A stretch of DNA of 41,045 bases, taken from assembly GCA_014879835.1 (NCBI GenBank), contig JACSRJ010000234.1, positions 1 through 41,045 on the forward strand. Reading direction: 5' to 3'. A program made the translations under genes and the position numbers. Below the pieces are notes generated by a model. It was not told where the DNA came from, ran no database searches, and saw nothing but the letters and a program-made list of their open reading frames with translations. Positions 1 through 7,740 of this stretch are shown here, in pieces (the first letter of the stretch is position 1; each line of letters opens with the position of its first letter). The stretch is from Anaerolinea sp. Its GTDB lineage: Bacteria > Chloroflexota > Anaerolineae > Aggregatilineales > UBA2796.

Positions 1-941
1 AGGGGGTTCAAGGTGGTGGATATCGGTTTGAGCGCGGCCCGAATCACAATCGGTTCACCGGTGGTGATCCCACCCTCCAGCCCACCCGCCCGGTTACTGC
101 GCCGCCGCAAAGGACCATCCCCCTCAGGGTGGATGATCTCATCATGTACCTGAGTGCCACGCCAGTGCGCTTGCTCAAAGGCGTGCCCGATCTCCACACC
201 CTTTACGGACTGAACACTGCCTACGGCACCCAAAAGCTGTCCGTCCAGTTTGCGATCAAACTGTACATGGGATCCCAAACCGGGCGGGACATGAAGGGCT
301 ACCACCTCAATGATCCCGCCTAGGGTGTCTTTCGCCTGAATGGCTGCCCGAATCGATGCACGCATCCGCTCGGAGGCCTCCGGGTCAGGGCAGCGAACTT
401 CACTCGCTTCGGCTGCCTCAAACCGCGCCTGATACCCTTCCGGCTCAGTGAGTGAAGAAAGCTCAAGTTTCTGATCGCCGATGGCCGTCACATACCCCTG
501 AACCATGATTCCAAATGGGGCAAGAAGCGCCTTACAAGCCGCACCTACTGCGACCCGCATCGTGGTTTCGCGGGCACTCGCCCGTTCCAAGGCAAGACGC
601 AGATCACGGTAGCCGTATTTGATTGCCCCAGTCAGATCGGCATGTCCGGGGCGAGGCACCGTCATGGGTGGAATCTCTTTTTTGGCCCAACTTCGATAAT
701 CGCGGTTTTCCACGGTGAAGGCAATAGGCCCCCCAGTGGTTTTGCCCGCGATCACCCCTGCCGAAAGGCGGACGGTATCACGTTCGATGTTCATCCGTCC
801 GCCGCGCCCGTAGCCTTGTTGACGACGGGCAAGCTCCTGATCGATCTGAGCAGCGCTCAAGGGTATACCGGCGGGCATTCCGTCCAAAAGCGCAGTGAGG
901 ATGGGTCCGTGTGATTCACCTGCGGTCAGAAAACGAAGCAT
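1..941 (-). CDS. aroC: Chorismate synthase, C-terminus cut by window edge
   Basis: Chorismate synthase catalyses the last step of the shikimate pathway (EPSP to chorismate, needing reduced FMN). The frame read on the minus strand from ATG at 941 begins MLRFLTAGESHGP, with the family's GESHG at residues 8-12. It continues with RQQGYGRGGRM, then PRPGHADLTGAIKYG, and near the edge RRRSNRAGGLEGGITTGEP, all hallmark segments of the family. About 313 residues are present. The usual length is 350-400, so the C-terminus lies beyond base 1. The gene sits 13 bases after the DUF4203 gene and is the third gene of an aroE-DUF4203-aroC unit. The ribosome site is weak, which fits translation coupled to the upstream gene. 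Identification is firm; only completeness is unknown. Confidence 0.96.
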   Translation of the reverse strand, partial: MLRFLTAGESHGPILTALLDGMPAGIPLSAAQIDQELARRQQGYGRGGRMNIERDTVRLSAGVIAGKTTGGPIAFTVENRDYRSWAKKEIPPMTVPRPGHADLTGAIKYGYRDLRLALERASARETTMRVAVGAACKALLAPFGIMVQGYVTAIGDQKLELSSLTEPEGYQARFEAAEASEVRCPDPEASERMRASIRAAIQAKDTLGGIIEVVALHVPPGLGSHVQFDRKLDGQLLGAVGSVQSVKGVEIGHAFEQAHWRGTQVHDEIIHPEGDGPLRRRSNRAGGLEGGITTGEPIVIRAALKPISTTLNP

Positions 942-954
942 AAGGGCTAGAATC

Positions 955-1542
955 CTATCGCGCAGCGCGCATCTGATATAAAAAGCCGAAAGTGCCTACT
1001 GCCAGCCAGATGATTAGCACCACCATTGAATTGACGCTGCTGGCGCTGGTAATTTGCCCACCGACCACACTTATCGAGGCCCCCCCGGGGATGAGCAGCA
1101 GTGACCCCAATACAATTTGGGCCCCACCGGTGTAAGCAGTGCTGAGGCGGATAATCACCTTGGCAAGGGCAAACGAAAGCAGAATCCCGATCACCGCGCA
1201 CACTGCTACCACAATGAGCAGCGTTGTGCCGCTTAGGGTAAGCGCTGCGGCGACCATCAACCCAACAGTTGCGCCGAGCAGCAGCCCTGCTAGAAGCGCT
1301 CCGATACGCCACAGGAGGTAAAACAAAAACGCCCCAGCGATCCCTGCCACAATGAGGGTGAGCCACTGCACCGCTGGCTGATCTGATTTAATGACTGCCA
1401 GTGCCAGTACCGCCCCAAGTAAAAAACCGATTACCCCTAAATAGATACGAAAGACCCGAAAGCCAAAAAAGCAGGTGATCGAGCCAATGATCACGTTAAA
1501 CAAGGCGATGAAGGCGATCACTGTTGGATTATCTAAGGTCAT
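955..1542 (-). CDS. DUF4203-type multi-pass membrane protein
   Basis: A 195-residue, very hydrophobic protein with about seven predicted membrane segments and almost no soluble part. Small-residue motifs such as GFRVFRIYLGVIGFLLGAVL (residues 26-45), and repeated GALLAGLLLGATVG-like segments, match the DUF4203/TMEM198-like family of unknown function. It lies between aroE (15 bases upstream) and aroC (13 bases downstream), so it is co-transcribed with shikimate genes. Nothing in the sequence shows a role in that pathway. A transporter or membrane scaffold role is possible but not shown. The family call is by pattern recognition. Confidence 0.75.
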   Translation of the reverse strand: MTLDNPTVIAFIALFNVIIGSITCFFGFRVFRIYLGVIGFLLGAVLALAVIKSDQPAVQWLTLIVAGIAGAFLFYLLWRIGALLAGLLLGATVGLMVAAALTLSGTTLLIVVAVCAVIGILLSFALAKVIIRLSTAYTGGAQIVLGSLLLIPGGASISVVGGQITSASSVNSMVVLIIWLAVGTFGFLYQMRAAR

Positions 1543-1557
1543 GATCCTGAACCTCCC

Positions 1558-2424
1558 TTATCCCAGCACCAGTTTCCGTAAGCAGGCTTCGCGCATGATG
1601 TCCACAGGGGGCTTGCGCCCCGTCCACATTTCAAACGCGGAAGCGCCCTGATACACAAGCATCCCGATCCCACCAATGGCAGTCAAACCTGCGGCTTTAG
1701 CGTCACGCATCAACCGGGTTTCCAATGGACGATAAACTGTGTCGTACACTGTTGCTCCCGCAGGAAAAGGCACTCCTTCTACCCAAGGGGTGGAGTCCAC
1801 GTCTGGATACATGCCCGCTGGTGTTGTGTTCACAATCAGCACAGCATCTCGGCTTACTTCCCTCAACTGATCGAGCGAAGCAGCCTGAAGATCAGTATCG
1901 GCCCAAGATGATTTGAGATGTTCAACCAAGATTCGGGCATTGTCGATGGTGCGGTTTACAAACGTCACCCGACAGCCGGAACGGGATAAACCTGCGCCCA
2001 CAGCACGGGCTGCACCACCAGCACCAAGAACCACCACCCGCGCCCCACTGCCAATCCTGACTCGGTTGGCTGCAAGATCAAGCAGAAACCCGGTCATATC
2101 TGTATTTAGACCTTCGAGTTTGCCGCTGCTGTTGTCGATCCGGATGGTATTGACTGCACCCACGATCTTGACTGCATCGGTAATGGTGTCCAGCAGCGGA
2201 ATCACCGAGACCTTGTGGGGCACCGTCACATTGATCCCTCGGAATCCGAGTGCGCTGAGACCCTTGATCGCGTCAGGCAATCGATCCGGGGATACCAGAA
2301 GGGGTAGGTATCTCCAGTTAAGATTTAGATGATCAAGCGCTGCATTGTGCATTTCTGGGGAAAGGGTATGTGCAATCGGGTAACCCATTACCCCCAAAAG
2401 CTGCGTTTTGCCATCAATGATCAC
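1558..2424 (-). CDS. aroE: Shikimate dehydrogenase
   Basis: Reduces 3-dehydroshikimate to shikimate with NADPH in the cytoplasm. The 288-residue length is typical. Visible motifs are the substrate loop LSPEMHN (21-27), NVTVPHK (65-71) with the catalytic Lys71, NTDMTGF (107-113) with catalytic Asp109, the Rossmann glycine loop GAGGAA (134-139), the NRT adenine-phosphate clamp, NTTPAGM, and the C-terminal GIGMLVYQ segment. The start is GTG at 2424, preceded by an AAGGGGG ribosome site about 7 bases upstream; no ATG fits better. It is the first gene of the unit that continues with a DUF4203 protein and aroC. Both aro genes being adjacent supports a functional shikimate operon. Confidence 0.96.
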   Translation of the reverse strand: MIIDGKTQLLGVMGYPIAHTLSPEMHNAALDHLNLNWRYLPLLVSPDRLPDAIKGLSALGFRGINVTVPHKVSVIPLLDTITDAVKIVGAVNTIRIDNSSGKLEGLNTDMTGFLLDLAANRVRIGSGARVVVLGAGGAARAVGAGLSRSGCRVTFVNRTIDNARILVEHLKSSWADTDLQAASLDQLREVSRDAVLIVNTTPAGMYPDVDSTPWVEGVPFPAGATVYDTVYRPLETRLMRDAKAAGLTAIGGIGMLVYQGASAFEMWTGRKPPVDIMREACLRKLVLG

Positions 2425-2473
2425 GCTGGGCCCCCTTCAGCGGCGCTGCCGAGTAATGACAATGGACAAGAAG

Positions 2474-2502
2474 AATATGCCCCAACAATCCACCTTCGTC
2501 AA
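2474..2502 (-). promoter_or_regulatory. Predicted sigma70-type promoter of aroE operon
   Basis: On the minus strand TTGACG (2497-2502) is followed after 17 bases by CATATT (2474-2479), leaving a leader of about 45 bases before the aroE GTG. The -35 matches consensus 5 of 6 and the -10 about 4 of 6. Prediction from sequence only. Confidence 0.45.
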
Positions 2503-2581
2503 CTTTCGTGGGTTCAATGATGAGGGGTAAGCAGGGGTAATCAGGGAGACATTGAGCGGATCAAAACAAGGCCCATCCTAA

Positions 2582-2619
2582 AAACAAAAAGCGCCCCTGC
2601 CCCGAAGGGCAGAAGCGCT
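2582..2619 (-). terminator. Rho-independent terminator of the WXG100 cluster
   Basis: A strong hairpin AGCGC..CTGCCC-CGAA-GGGCAG..GCGCT with a tetraloop is followed on the minus strand by TTTTTGTTTTT. It lies 25 bases after the stop of the last small gene in the cluster and before aroE, separating the two minus-strand units. Confidence 0.88.
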
Positions 2620-2644
2620 TTGCTGCGAAGCCGCAAATTACTGC

Positions 2645-2938
2645 TTAAACGAACCGCTGCGAACCGCTGTAGTCACCGTCACGCAGGGATTTCACAGCGC
2701 CGATCAGGTCTTGCTTTAATTCCGCATTGGTGGCGGAAAGCTTCTCAACCTTAGGCTTGATGTTGTCAAGGTAGCGGGCCAAGGCCAGATTACCGACCAT
2801 CCCAAACATCGCGGTTGCCTTGAGGATTGCGGAGGCAATTTCCAACGCCTTCGCCACCATCTTCAGCACATCGGCGGAAGTGCCATGCACATTCGCCATC
2901 TTCTCAACCATCCCATAGTCCATTGAGACGTCTGCCAT
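2645..2938 (-). CDS. Small helical WXG100-partner-like protein (copy 2)
   Basis: A 97-residue protein predicted to be mostly helical, without a WxG motif. It is clearly a paralogue of the gene at 3339-3638. Both share MDY..xEKM near residues 6-14 and a common C-terminal signature AEL/QD..GAV+LRDGD (about 72-90), ending SQRF or SRF. It is preceded by AGGAGGAG. It is the fourth and last gene of a four-gene unit alternating WXG100 and non-WXG partners. By analogy with ESAT-6/CFP-10-type pairs it may form a helical-hairpin heterodimer with the neighbouring WXG100 protein, but that is inference. The mid-region is more hydrophobic (ALEIASAILKATAMFGMVG) than in its paralogue. Confidence 0.7.
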   Translation of the reverse strand: MADVSMDYGMVEKMANVHGTSADVLKMVAKALEIASAILKATAMFGMVGNLALARYLDNIKPKVEKLSATNAELKQDLIGAVKSLRDGDYSGSQRFV

Positions 2939-2981
2939 TGTGTCTCCTCCTGTTAGAATTCGTGTAGATTGTGACTGAAGA

Positions 2982-3305
2982 TTAGAAAATCGAGTCGAAA
3001 GCGTCGGCGATTTGATTGACTACGCCGCTCACCATCTTGTCGGCATTCATCATGATATTGAGCGCCTTGCCCATGTTGCCACCGAAACCCGCAATCGCGG
3101 CGATCAGTTCAGCAATCTGGGGGATAACACGGGTGAGGATTTCTTGGAAGTAGGAATTTGCGCCCTGCCCCTTCCAACCACCAGCCTGAAGCGGGTTCAT
3201 CCCGGTGCGGATCTGTTCGATCACGCGCTCACACTGGTCGCCCTGTTTCTTGTATTGATCGACCTGTTCGACGATCGAATCTGCGATAAAGGTAAATACG
3301 GACAT
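2982..3305 (-). CDS. WXG100 family protein (copy 2)
   Basis: A 107-residue helical-hairpin protein of the WXG100/ESAT-6 superfamily. The turn motif GGWKGQGANSYFQEI lies at about residues 42-56, with Trp44-Lys-Gly as the WxG. The flanks have the expected heptad-like pattern. Proteins of this superfamily are usually exported as dimers by type VII secretion or act as adaptors of secreted toxins. No EccC/EssC ATPase or toxin gene is in the window. The ribosome site is AGGAGGG. It lies 33 bases after the partner-like gene at 3339-3638 and 43 bases before the second partner-like gene. The C-terminal half is rich in Gly and Met, unusual for a charged ESAT-6 protein. Confidence 0.88.
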   Translation of the reverse strand: MSVFTFIADSIVEQVDQYKKQGDQCERVIEQIRTGMNPLQAGGWKGQGANSYFQEILTRVIPQIAELIAAIAGFGGNMGKALNIMMNADKMVSGVVNQIADAFDSIF

Positions 3306-3338
3306 GTGACCCTCCTATTACGTCCTGCGCCTTGAGAA

Positions 3339-3638
3339 TTAGCCCTTGAACCGACTTGCCGCTTCTTTGTCACCATCGCGCAGGTCACGCACCGCGCCAT
3401 TGACGTCCTGTGACAGTTCGGCGAACTTACGCTGCAGGTTCTGCAGTTTCTTCGCCAAGCGGGCGCGGAGCGCCTGGGCGAACAGTTCGCCACCATCGCC
3501 GAGCAACGCACCCTGTTCCATCATCTGCGCCAGATTGTTCATCACGTTGAGCGTTTCGCCAAGCTGATCGCTCCCGTTCTTGAACACATCGCGCATCTTT
3601 TCCATCACTTCATAATCCATTTGCACATCAGCGCCCAT
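3339..3638 (-). CDS. Small helical WXG100-partner-like protein (copy 1)
   Basis: A 99-residue, helix-rich protein without a WxG turn, paralogous to the product of 2645-2938. Shared blocks are DVxMDYxxMEKM at the N-terminus and AELSQDVNGAVRDLRDGD (about 74-91) at the C-terminus. Its middle is charged and coiled-coil-like (RARLAKKLQNLQRKF). The AGGAGG ribosome site is well placed. It follows the first WXG100 gene by 42 bases. It is probably the non-WXG partner of that protein; this pairing is inferred from gene order and duplication as a unit. No match to a named family can be claimed from sequence alone. Confidence 0.7.
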   Translation of the reverse strand: MGADVQMDYEVMEKMRDVFKNGSDQLGETLNVMNNLAQMMEQGALLGDGGELFAQALRARLAKKLQNLQRKFAELSQDVNGAVRDLRDGDKEAASRFKG

Positions 3639-3680
3639 GATTGCCTCCTGCTGGTTTCTCTCTTTGATTTATGATTAGGA

Positions 3681-3977
3681 TTAGCGGAACAGACTGCCGC
3701 ATTCGTCTTCAGCCTGCTTGAGCGCGTCGGAGATGCGCTTTGCTGCGGTTCCGGCGTCAGCGAGCACGTTCTTTAGGCGATCCATACCGGGCATCACCAA
3801 GTCTTCCATTTCCTGAAAGAAGGCTTCCGCCCCGACGCCGATCCACGCCCCGCCCTGAAGCTGATCAACCAAACCCTTCACAGCTTGCATAAGCTGCTGA
3901 GTCTGGTTGGACTCTTCAGCAAACTTGCCGGCGATCTGCGCCATATTATCGTAGTTGCACTGAATTTTTCCTGCCAT
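3681..3977 (-). CDS. WXG100 family protein (copy 1)
   Basis: A 98-residue WXG100/ESAT-6-type protein. The turn is GGAWIGVGAEAFFQEM (about residues 42-57), where Trp45-Ile-Gly replaces the common Trp-x-Gly with a hydrophobic middle residue. The start is ATG at 3977, with GGAGG 8 bases upstream. A longer in-frame reading to 4076 has no ribosome site and is rejected. It is the first gene of the four-gene unit, reached by a predicted promoter about 190 bases upstream. The N-terminus MAGKIQCNYDNM resembles the QMDY motif of the partner proteins, hinting at common ancestry of all four. Role as an exported or adaptor helical hairpin is from the family. Confidence 0.87.
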   Translation of the reverse strand: MAGKIQCNYDNMAQIAGKFAEESNQTQQLMQAVKGLVDQLQGGAWIGVGAEAFFQEMEDLVMPGMDRLKNVLADAGTAAKRISDALKQAEDECGSLFR

Positions 3978-4161
3978 TGACCTATCCTCCGTTTGTGAAC
4001 TTTCATCCGCCGATACACTGCTAAAAGTTAAGAAAGTTTGTCTTTGTAAGATACCAACGTCCAGATTAAGGGACAAAGACTGACTTCCATCACCTGTGTT
4101 TGTGTGCGGCGGTTCTCTGCGTCTCGGCGCGTTTCTTGCGGCTTCGTCCGATGACAGTTTT

Positions 4162-4191
4162 AGTGTACGTTCACTTATGGGTCGGAGTCAA
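4162..4191 (-). promoter_or_regulatory. Predicted promoter of WXG100 unit
   Basis: On the minus strand TTGACT (4186-4191) is followed by 18 bases and TACACT (4162-4167). This would give a leader of about 180 bases before the first WXG100 start at 3977. Prediction only. Confidence 0.42.
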
Positions 4192-4220
4192 CGAAATGAC
4201 TGCGTATTCTCCCTCAAAAG

Positions 4221-4248
4221 TTGTAGCTTTTTACGAGTCTTTTACTAT
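4221..4248 (+). promoter_or_regulatory. Possible promoter of acyl-CoA ligase
   Basis: TTGTAG (4221-4226), 16 bases, TACTAT (4243-4248) on the plus strand, about 80 bases before the ligase ATG. Both hexamers deviate from consensus, so this is a weak prediction. Confidence 0.32.
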
Positions 4249-4331
4249 CCTGTGACGGTACTTTATCAGACGGGGTAAAATTTTGAGGGTAGCGACAACA
4301 TTTTTACTTTGTATTTTGAGGAAGGCGCGTC

Positions 4332-5876
4332 ATGTGGCCTCAAACTTCTGCCTTTTATCCAGATATTCTGGCGAAACGTTCCCGCCTCAGCCCTTACCGC
4401 ACCGCACTGCGCGATACTCTCACTGGGCAGCGTTTGACCTTTCAGGCGTGGGAGGAACGGGTCTGCCAGACCGCTAATTTCCTTCAAGAGCGGTGTGAAA
4501 TCCAGCCCGGAGATCGGATCGCGGTTTATGCCATCAACAGCCTTGAATATCTTGATCTATGGATGGCTTGCACCAAAGTCGGCGCGATCTTACAAAACCT
4601 CAACTGGCGTTTAACGACTGCCGAGCTTTTACCCTTGATCCTTGATGCTCAGCCCAAAGTTATGTGCTACTCCGCAGACTTTGCGACCCAGATCACCGCG
4701 CTGCGGCCCCAACTACCCTTGATAAAACATTGGATTGCACTAGATGCACCGGCTGATCCCAGCGATCTTTTATTCTCCCGGCGCGAATCGTCCTCAACCA
4801 CCTTCCACCCCATTCGAGAGTCGTCACCCGATGATCCATGGGTGATCTGCTACACGGGAGGTACAACAGGACTGCCTAAAGGGGCGGTTCTAACACAGGG
4901 CAATATGCTCTGGAACGCGATCAACACAGTCATCAGTTGGGGATTGGATCAAAATGATGTAGCGATCCTCAATGCGCCATTGTTCCACACAGGCGGCTTG
5001 AATGTTTTTACCCTACCCCTGATCTATGCCGGTGGCACAAGCCTTATCTGCCGCAAATTCGACCCTGATCAAACTTTTGATCTGATCGAATCCGCAGGAG
5101 TAACCGTGTTTTTTGGTGTGCCCACGATGTTCATCGCCCTTCAAAATCACCCTCGATGGGAATCGGCTGATTTTTCTCACACCAAGCTGATTATCAGTGG
5201 CGGCGCGCCTTGTCCACTGCCTGTCTTTGAGAAGTTTTGGGATAAGGGGGTCGATTTTAAGACCGGTTATGGACTTACGGAGGCTGGCCCCAACACTTTT
5301 TGGTTGCCTGCTGAAGATGTGCGCCGCAAGCCTGCCGCAGTCGGTTTCCCACTGATGCACATTGATGTAAAAGTGGTACGCCCGGATGGTTCTTTATGTG
5401 CGGTTGATGAAGGCGGTGAGCTGCTCATCCGAGGGCCACATGTGACCCCCGGTTATTGGAACAACCCCGACGCAACGAGTCAGGTAGTCATTGATGGTTG
5501 GCTTCACACGGGTGATCTGGCTACCCGCGACGAGGAGGGATATTACCGCATCATCGGGCGAATCAAAGACCTGATCATCAGCGGCGGCGAGAATATTTAC
5601 CCGGCGGAGGTTGAGAGCGCAATCCATGCCCACCCAGCGGTGGCAGAAGCGGCTCTGATTGGTGTACCTGACCCCAAATGGGGCGAAGTGGGACGGGCGG
5701 TGATAGTCCTCAAACCCGGTGAGACCCTCGATGAGACAGGGCTGATCACATTCCTTCGGGAGCGTCTGGCAGGCTATAAAGTTCCCAAAACAGTCGTTTT
5801 TGTGGAGGAACTGCCCAAAACGGGTGCGGGCAAGATCGATAAGATCAGCATCAGTGAGCGCTGGGGCAAGGCATGA
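4332..5876 (+). CDS. Acyl-CoA synthetase (class I adenylate-forming)
   Basis: Activates a carboxylic acid with ATP to an acyl-adenylate, then transfers it to CoA. All core motifs of the ANL superfamily are present in the 514 residues: the P-loop-like YTGGTTGLPKGA (174-185), the GYGLTEAGPN block (313-322), HTGDL with the ATP-ribose-binding Asp395, the hinge GRIKDLIISGGENIYP (409-425), and PKTGAGKID with the catalytic Lys501. The start ATG has AGGAAGG upstream. There is no signal peptide. It closely resembles the medium/long-chain fatty-acyl-CoA ligase group (FadD3-like), but exact substrate cannot be read from sequence. It is a single-gene unit with its own terminator, diverging from the WXG100 genes. 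Confidence 0.9.
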   Translation: MWPQTSAFYPDILAKRSRLSPYRTALRDTLTGQRLTFQAWEERVCQTANFLQERCEIQPGDRIAVYAINSLEYLDLWMACTKVGAILQNLNWRLTTAELLPLILDAQPKVMCYSADFATQITALRPQLPLIKHWIALDAPADPSDLLFSRRESSSTTFHPIRESSPDDPWVICYTGGTTGLPKGAVLTQGNMLWNAINTVISWGLDQNDVAILNAPLFHTGGLNVFTLPLIYAGGTSLICRKFDPDQTFDLIESAGVTVFFGVPTMFIALQNHPRWESADFSHTKLIISGGAPCPLPVFEKFWDKGVDFKTGYGLTEAGPNTFWLPAEDVRRKPAAVGFPLMHIDVKVVRPDGSLCAVDEGGELLIRGPHVTPGYWNNPDATSQVVIDGWLHTGDLATRDEEGYYRIIGRIKDLIISGGENIYPAEVESAIHAHPAVAEAALIGVPDPKWGEVGRAVIVLKPGETLDETGLITFLRERLAGYKVPKTVVFVEELPKTGAGKIDKISISERWGKA

Positions 5877-5881
5877 CGATC

Positions 5882-5924
5882 CCCCTCGCGGTTCCTTACC
5901 AAAAACCGCGAGGGGAAGGTTTTT
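5882..5924 (+). terminator. Terminator after acyl-CoA ligase
   Basis: A 12-bp perfect stem (CCCCTCGCGGTT at 5882-5893 with AACCGCGAGGGG at 5904-5915) is followed on the plus strand by AAGGTTTTT. It lies 5 bases after the ligase stop and touches the stop of the convergent Hsp70-like gene. Confidence 0.87.
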
Positions 5925-7267
5925 CAGCCCGCACTGTGTTCCCAAGCGGTAATGCCTAAACCCGCAGTCACCCCAGTAAACAAGTCTTCCTCAACCAACT
6001 TCTCGGCCCCGAAGAGTTCTTCCAGCATCTCCAAAGAGGCGGGGATGCTGGAAGATCCCCCAGTGCGCACTACGGCATCAATGTCACCAGTGCGCAGACC
6101 CGCTCGGTTGAGGGTTTCAACCACTTCTTCGCGGATGCGTCGCCACTCACCTCGGGTGTAATACTCAAACTGAGCGCGAGTTACCAATTGCCAGATGTCA
6201 ATTTCATTGCCCTCAAAACGAATCTCGGTGAAGGGCAGATCAGAGAGGCGGCGCTTCGCCTGCTCCACTGTCTCAAAAAGGGCGAATCCGTAGAAGTTGA
6301 AGATTAGTGATTCAAGGGCAAAAAGCCGTACTGGGGCACTGCACCCCATCTGGGCACGGTGTAGAAAAGCGCGAGTTTCCAAGGTGGCGAGGGTGGGCAG
6401 CCCTTCCCAAACGGTGATCTGGTCGATCAAGGTGCGAGGAATGGGTAAATCTTTATCTCCCCACGTCACATCTCGACCAAAATGCGGGGTAAGGGCATGT
6501 TCTACCAAACGTTGATCAAAACGATCTCCGGCGATGCCTACCCCGCCAATAGCCAGCACTTCTGGGGCATGTCCGGGATGTAGGGACATCACCGTCAGGT
6601 CGAGCGTTCCACCGCCAAAGTCATAAACCAAAATGCGCTGTGGGTTCTTCACGGAGAGGGCGTAATGTTTGGCGGCAGCGACAGGTTCATATTCAAAAGA
6701 CACTTCTTCGAAACCCGCCCGATGAGCCGCTTCTCGTAGGCGGTTTTCAGCGCGCTGATCATCTTCAGGGGTTTCAGCACCTACAAAATGCACCGGACGC
6801 CCCAAAGTCACGGCATGGATGGGTTTGCCCAACTGCTTTTCGGCGCGCTCCCGTGCAGTACTCAAAAAAAGCGCGATCAAGCTCTCTAAAGAGTACTCAC
6901 GGCCAAAGATCAAGGTACCGTTGTAAGGGGTGGCCAAGGCACTTTTGAGCGAGCGCATCAAGCGCCCCGGCTCAAACTCGTCGATCATGATGTGCACATC
7001 CGTCTCGACTTTGCCTATTTCTGAAAACTCCATTTGGATGTGTCCAACTTTGCGGCGCACCATCCGCCGTTCGCGGTTGATATTCTGGGCGTTGTAGAGG
7101 TTGATTGCTTCGTCGCCTACGTACACTTGATGATCACGGGTGAGGTAGATCACGCTCCGCACCACTTCAGACTCTGAGAACGGATCAAGAGTCAGCACGT
7201 TTATCTTGTACCCATCATACACGGCGATGCCTGAATTGGTTGTGCCAAAATCCATACCTACACGCAT
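5924..7267 (-). CDS. Hsp70-family (YegD-like) ATPase
   Basis: A 447-residue actin/Hsp70-fold ATPase. Phosphate-1 motif DFGTTNSG lies at 6-13, a connecting GRPVHF at 156-161, EPVAAA at 194-199, phosphate-2 motif DFGGGTLDLTV at 216-226, and the adenosine-loop GGSSSIP at 403-409. It stops right after the nucleotide-binding domain and lacks the substrate-binding beta-sandwich and lid of DnaK (about 610 residues), which is the YegD-like architecture. It is therefore unlikely to be a general chaperone; clients are unknown. No J-domain or GrpE gene is near. The ATG has GGAGGG upstream. It is a single-gene unit with a predicted promoter. Confidence 0.86.
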   Translation of the reverse strand: MRVGMDFGTTNSGIAVYDGYKINVLTLDPFSESEVVRSVIYLTRDHQVYVGDEAINLYNAQNINRERRMVRRKVGHIQMEFSEIGKVETDVHIMIDEFEPGRLMRSLKSALATPYNGTLIFGREYSLESLIALFLSTARERAEKQLGKPIHAVTLGRPVHFVGAETPEDDQRAENRLREAAHRAGFEEVSFEYEPVAAAKHYALSVKNPQRILVYDFGGGTLDLTVMSLHPGHAPEVLAIGGVGIAGDRFDQRLVEHALTPHFGRDVTWGDKDLPIPRTLIDQITVWEGLPTLATLETRAFLHRAQMGCSAPVRLFALESLIFNFYGFALFETVEQAKRRLSDLPFTEIRFEGNEIDIWQLVTRAQFEYYTRGEWRRIREEVVETLNRAGLRTGDIDAVVRTGGSSSIPASLEMLEELFGAEKLVEEDLFTGVTAGLGITAWEHSAG

Positions 7268-7300
7268 GGTTCGCCCTCCACGTGCAAAAACGGGCTAACT

Positions 7301-7329
7301 ATCATAGCCTAAAAAGGCGCTGGCGTGAA
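7301..7329 (-). promoter_or_regulatory. Predicted promoter of Hsp70-like gene
   Basis: Minus strand TTCACG (7324-7329), 17 bases, TATGAT (7301-7306), about 34 bases before the ATG at 7267. The -10 is good and the -35 moderate. Confidence 0.45.
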
Positions 7330-7353
7330 TGGCCGAAAGAAGGCAGCGCCTCT

Positions 7354-7620
7354 CCGCCTCATGAAGGGCTGAGCTGAGGGGGCGACAGTCGGTTTGCCCT
7401 CATCCCCCTGCCCCCCTTCTCCCGCACGCGGGCGAAGGGGGAAATCGGATTCTTGAGGGGTAAACCCCTCAAACTCTGGGGTTGTGGGGGACGCCCCCAC
7501 CAAAGGTTTTCCTCCCCTCTCCTAGCCGCGAAGCGGCGGGTGGGAGAGGGGAAAGAGGGGTGAGGACTATCACCCTAACCCCAAAATGTAGTGTCGCCCC
7601 CTCAGCCCTTCATGAGGCGG
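7354..7620. repeat. Hairpin-rich composite intergenic repeat with long inverted arms
   Basis: The gene-free stretch 7268-7740 (473 bases) is dominated by this block. Its outer arms are a near-perfect inverted repeat: CCGCCTCATGAAGGGCTGAG... (7354-7386) pairs with 7592-7620 over 29 bases, apart from a 5-base CTGAG duplication in the left arm. Inside lie two GC-rich hairpin elements of one family in opposite orientation: CCCTCATCCCCCTG... (7397-7441), and the reverse-oriented CCTCACCCCTCTTTCC... (7511-7565). Two more perfect hairpins follow, TTGAGGGG/CCCCTCAA (7453-7472) and GTGGGGG/CCCCCAC (7484-7500). This is like REP/BIME or MITE elements. No transposase is encoded. Short frames across it are not credible genes. 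Confidence 0.75.
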
Positions 7621-7632
7621 AGGGGCTGGAGA

Positions 7633-7674
7633 GAGGCAGTTTAGGGAAAGGGACTCAGGGGCTGAAACTGCCTC
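7633..7674. repeat. Short inverted repeat
   Basis: GAGGCAGTTT (7633-7642) and AAACTGCCTC (7665-7674) form a perfect 10-bp inverted repeat with a 22-base loop, just outside the larger repeat block and 66 bases beyond the esterase stop. No T-tract follows on either strand, so it is not a clear terminator. Confidence 0.5.
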
Positions 7675-7740
7675 AACCGAAGCAAAAAATGCAGTGAGCG
7701 TGACCCTAAAAAAGCGAATTCGGTGAGCTTCAGATCAGAT

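Larger units (their letters stand above)
3978..4331. other. Divergent intergenic region
   Basis: This 354-base gap separates the minus-strand WXG100 unit from the plus-strand acyl-CoA ligase. It contains one predicted promoter for each side and a long leader (about 180 bases) for the WXG100 unit. Short open frames here have no ribosome site and are not called. Confidence 0.6.

Noticed and set aside
4096-4278. Small plus-strand open frame between WXG100 genes and ligase
   Set aside because: It has no ribosome site and covers predicted promoters for both sides.
5394-5945. Open frame opposite the end of the acyl-CoA ligase
   Set aside because: It runs through the ligase active-site segment and its terminator, with no ribosome site.
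7354-7620. Possible CRISPR array
   Set aside because: There is no regular repeat-spacer spacing. The structure is inverted arms with inner hairpins.
7309-7697. Short open frames in the hairpin-rich block
   Set aside because: They are low-complexity translations of palindromic repeats and lack ribosome sites.
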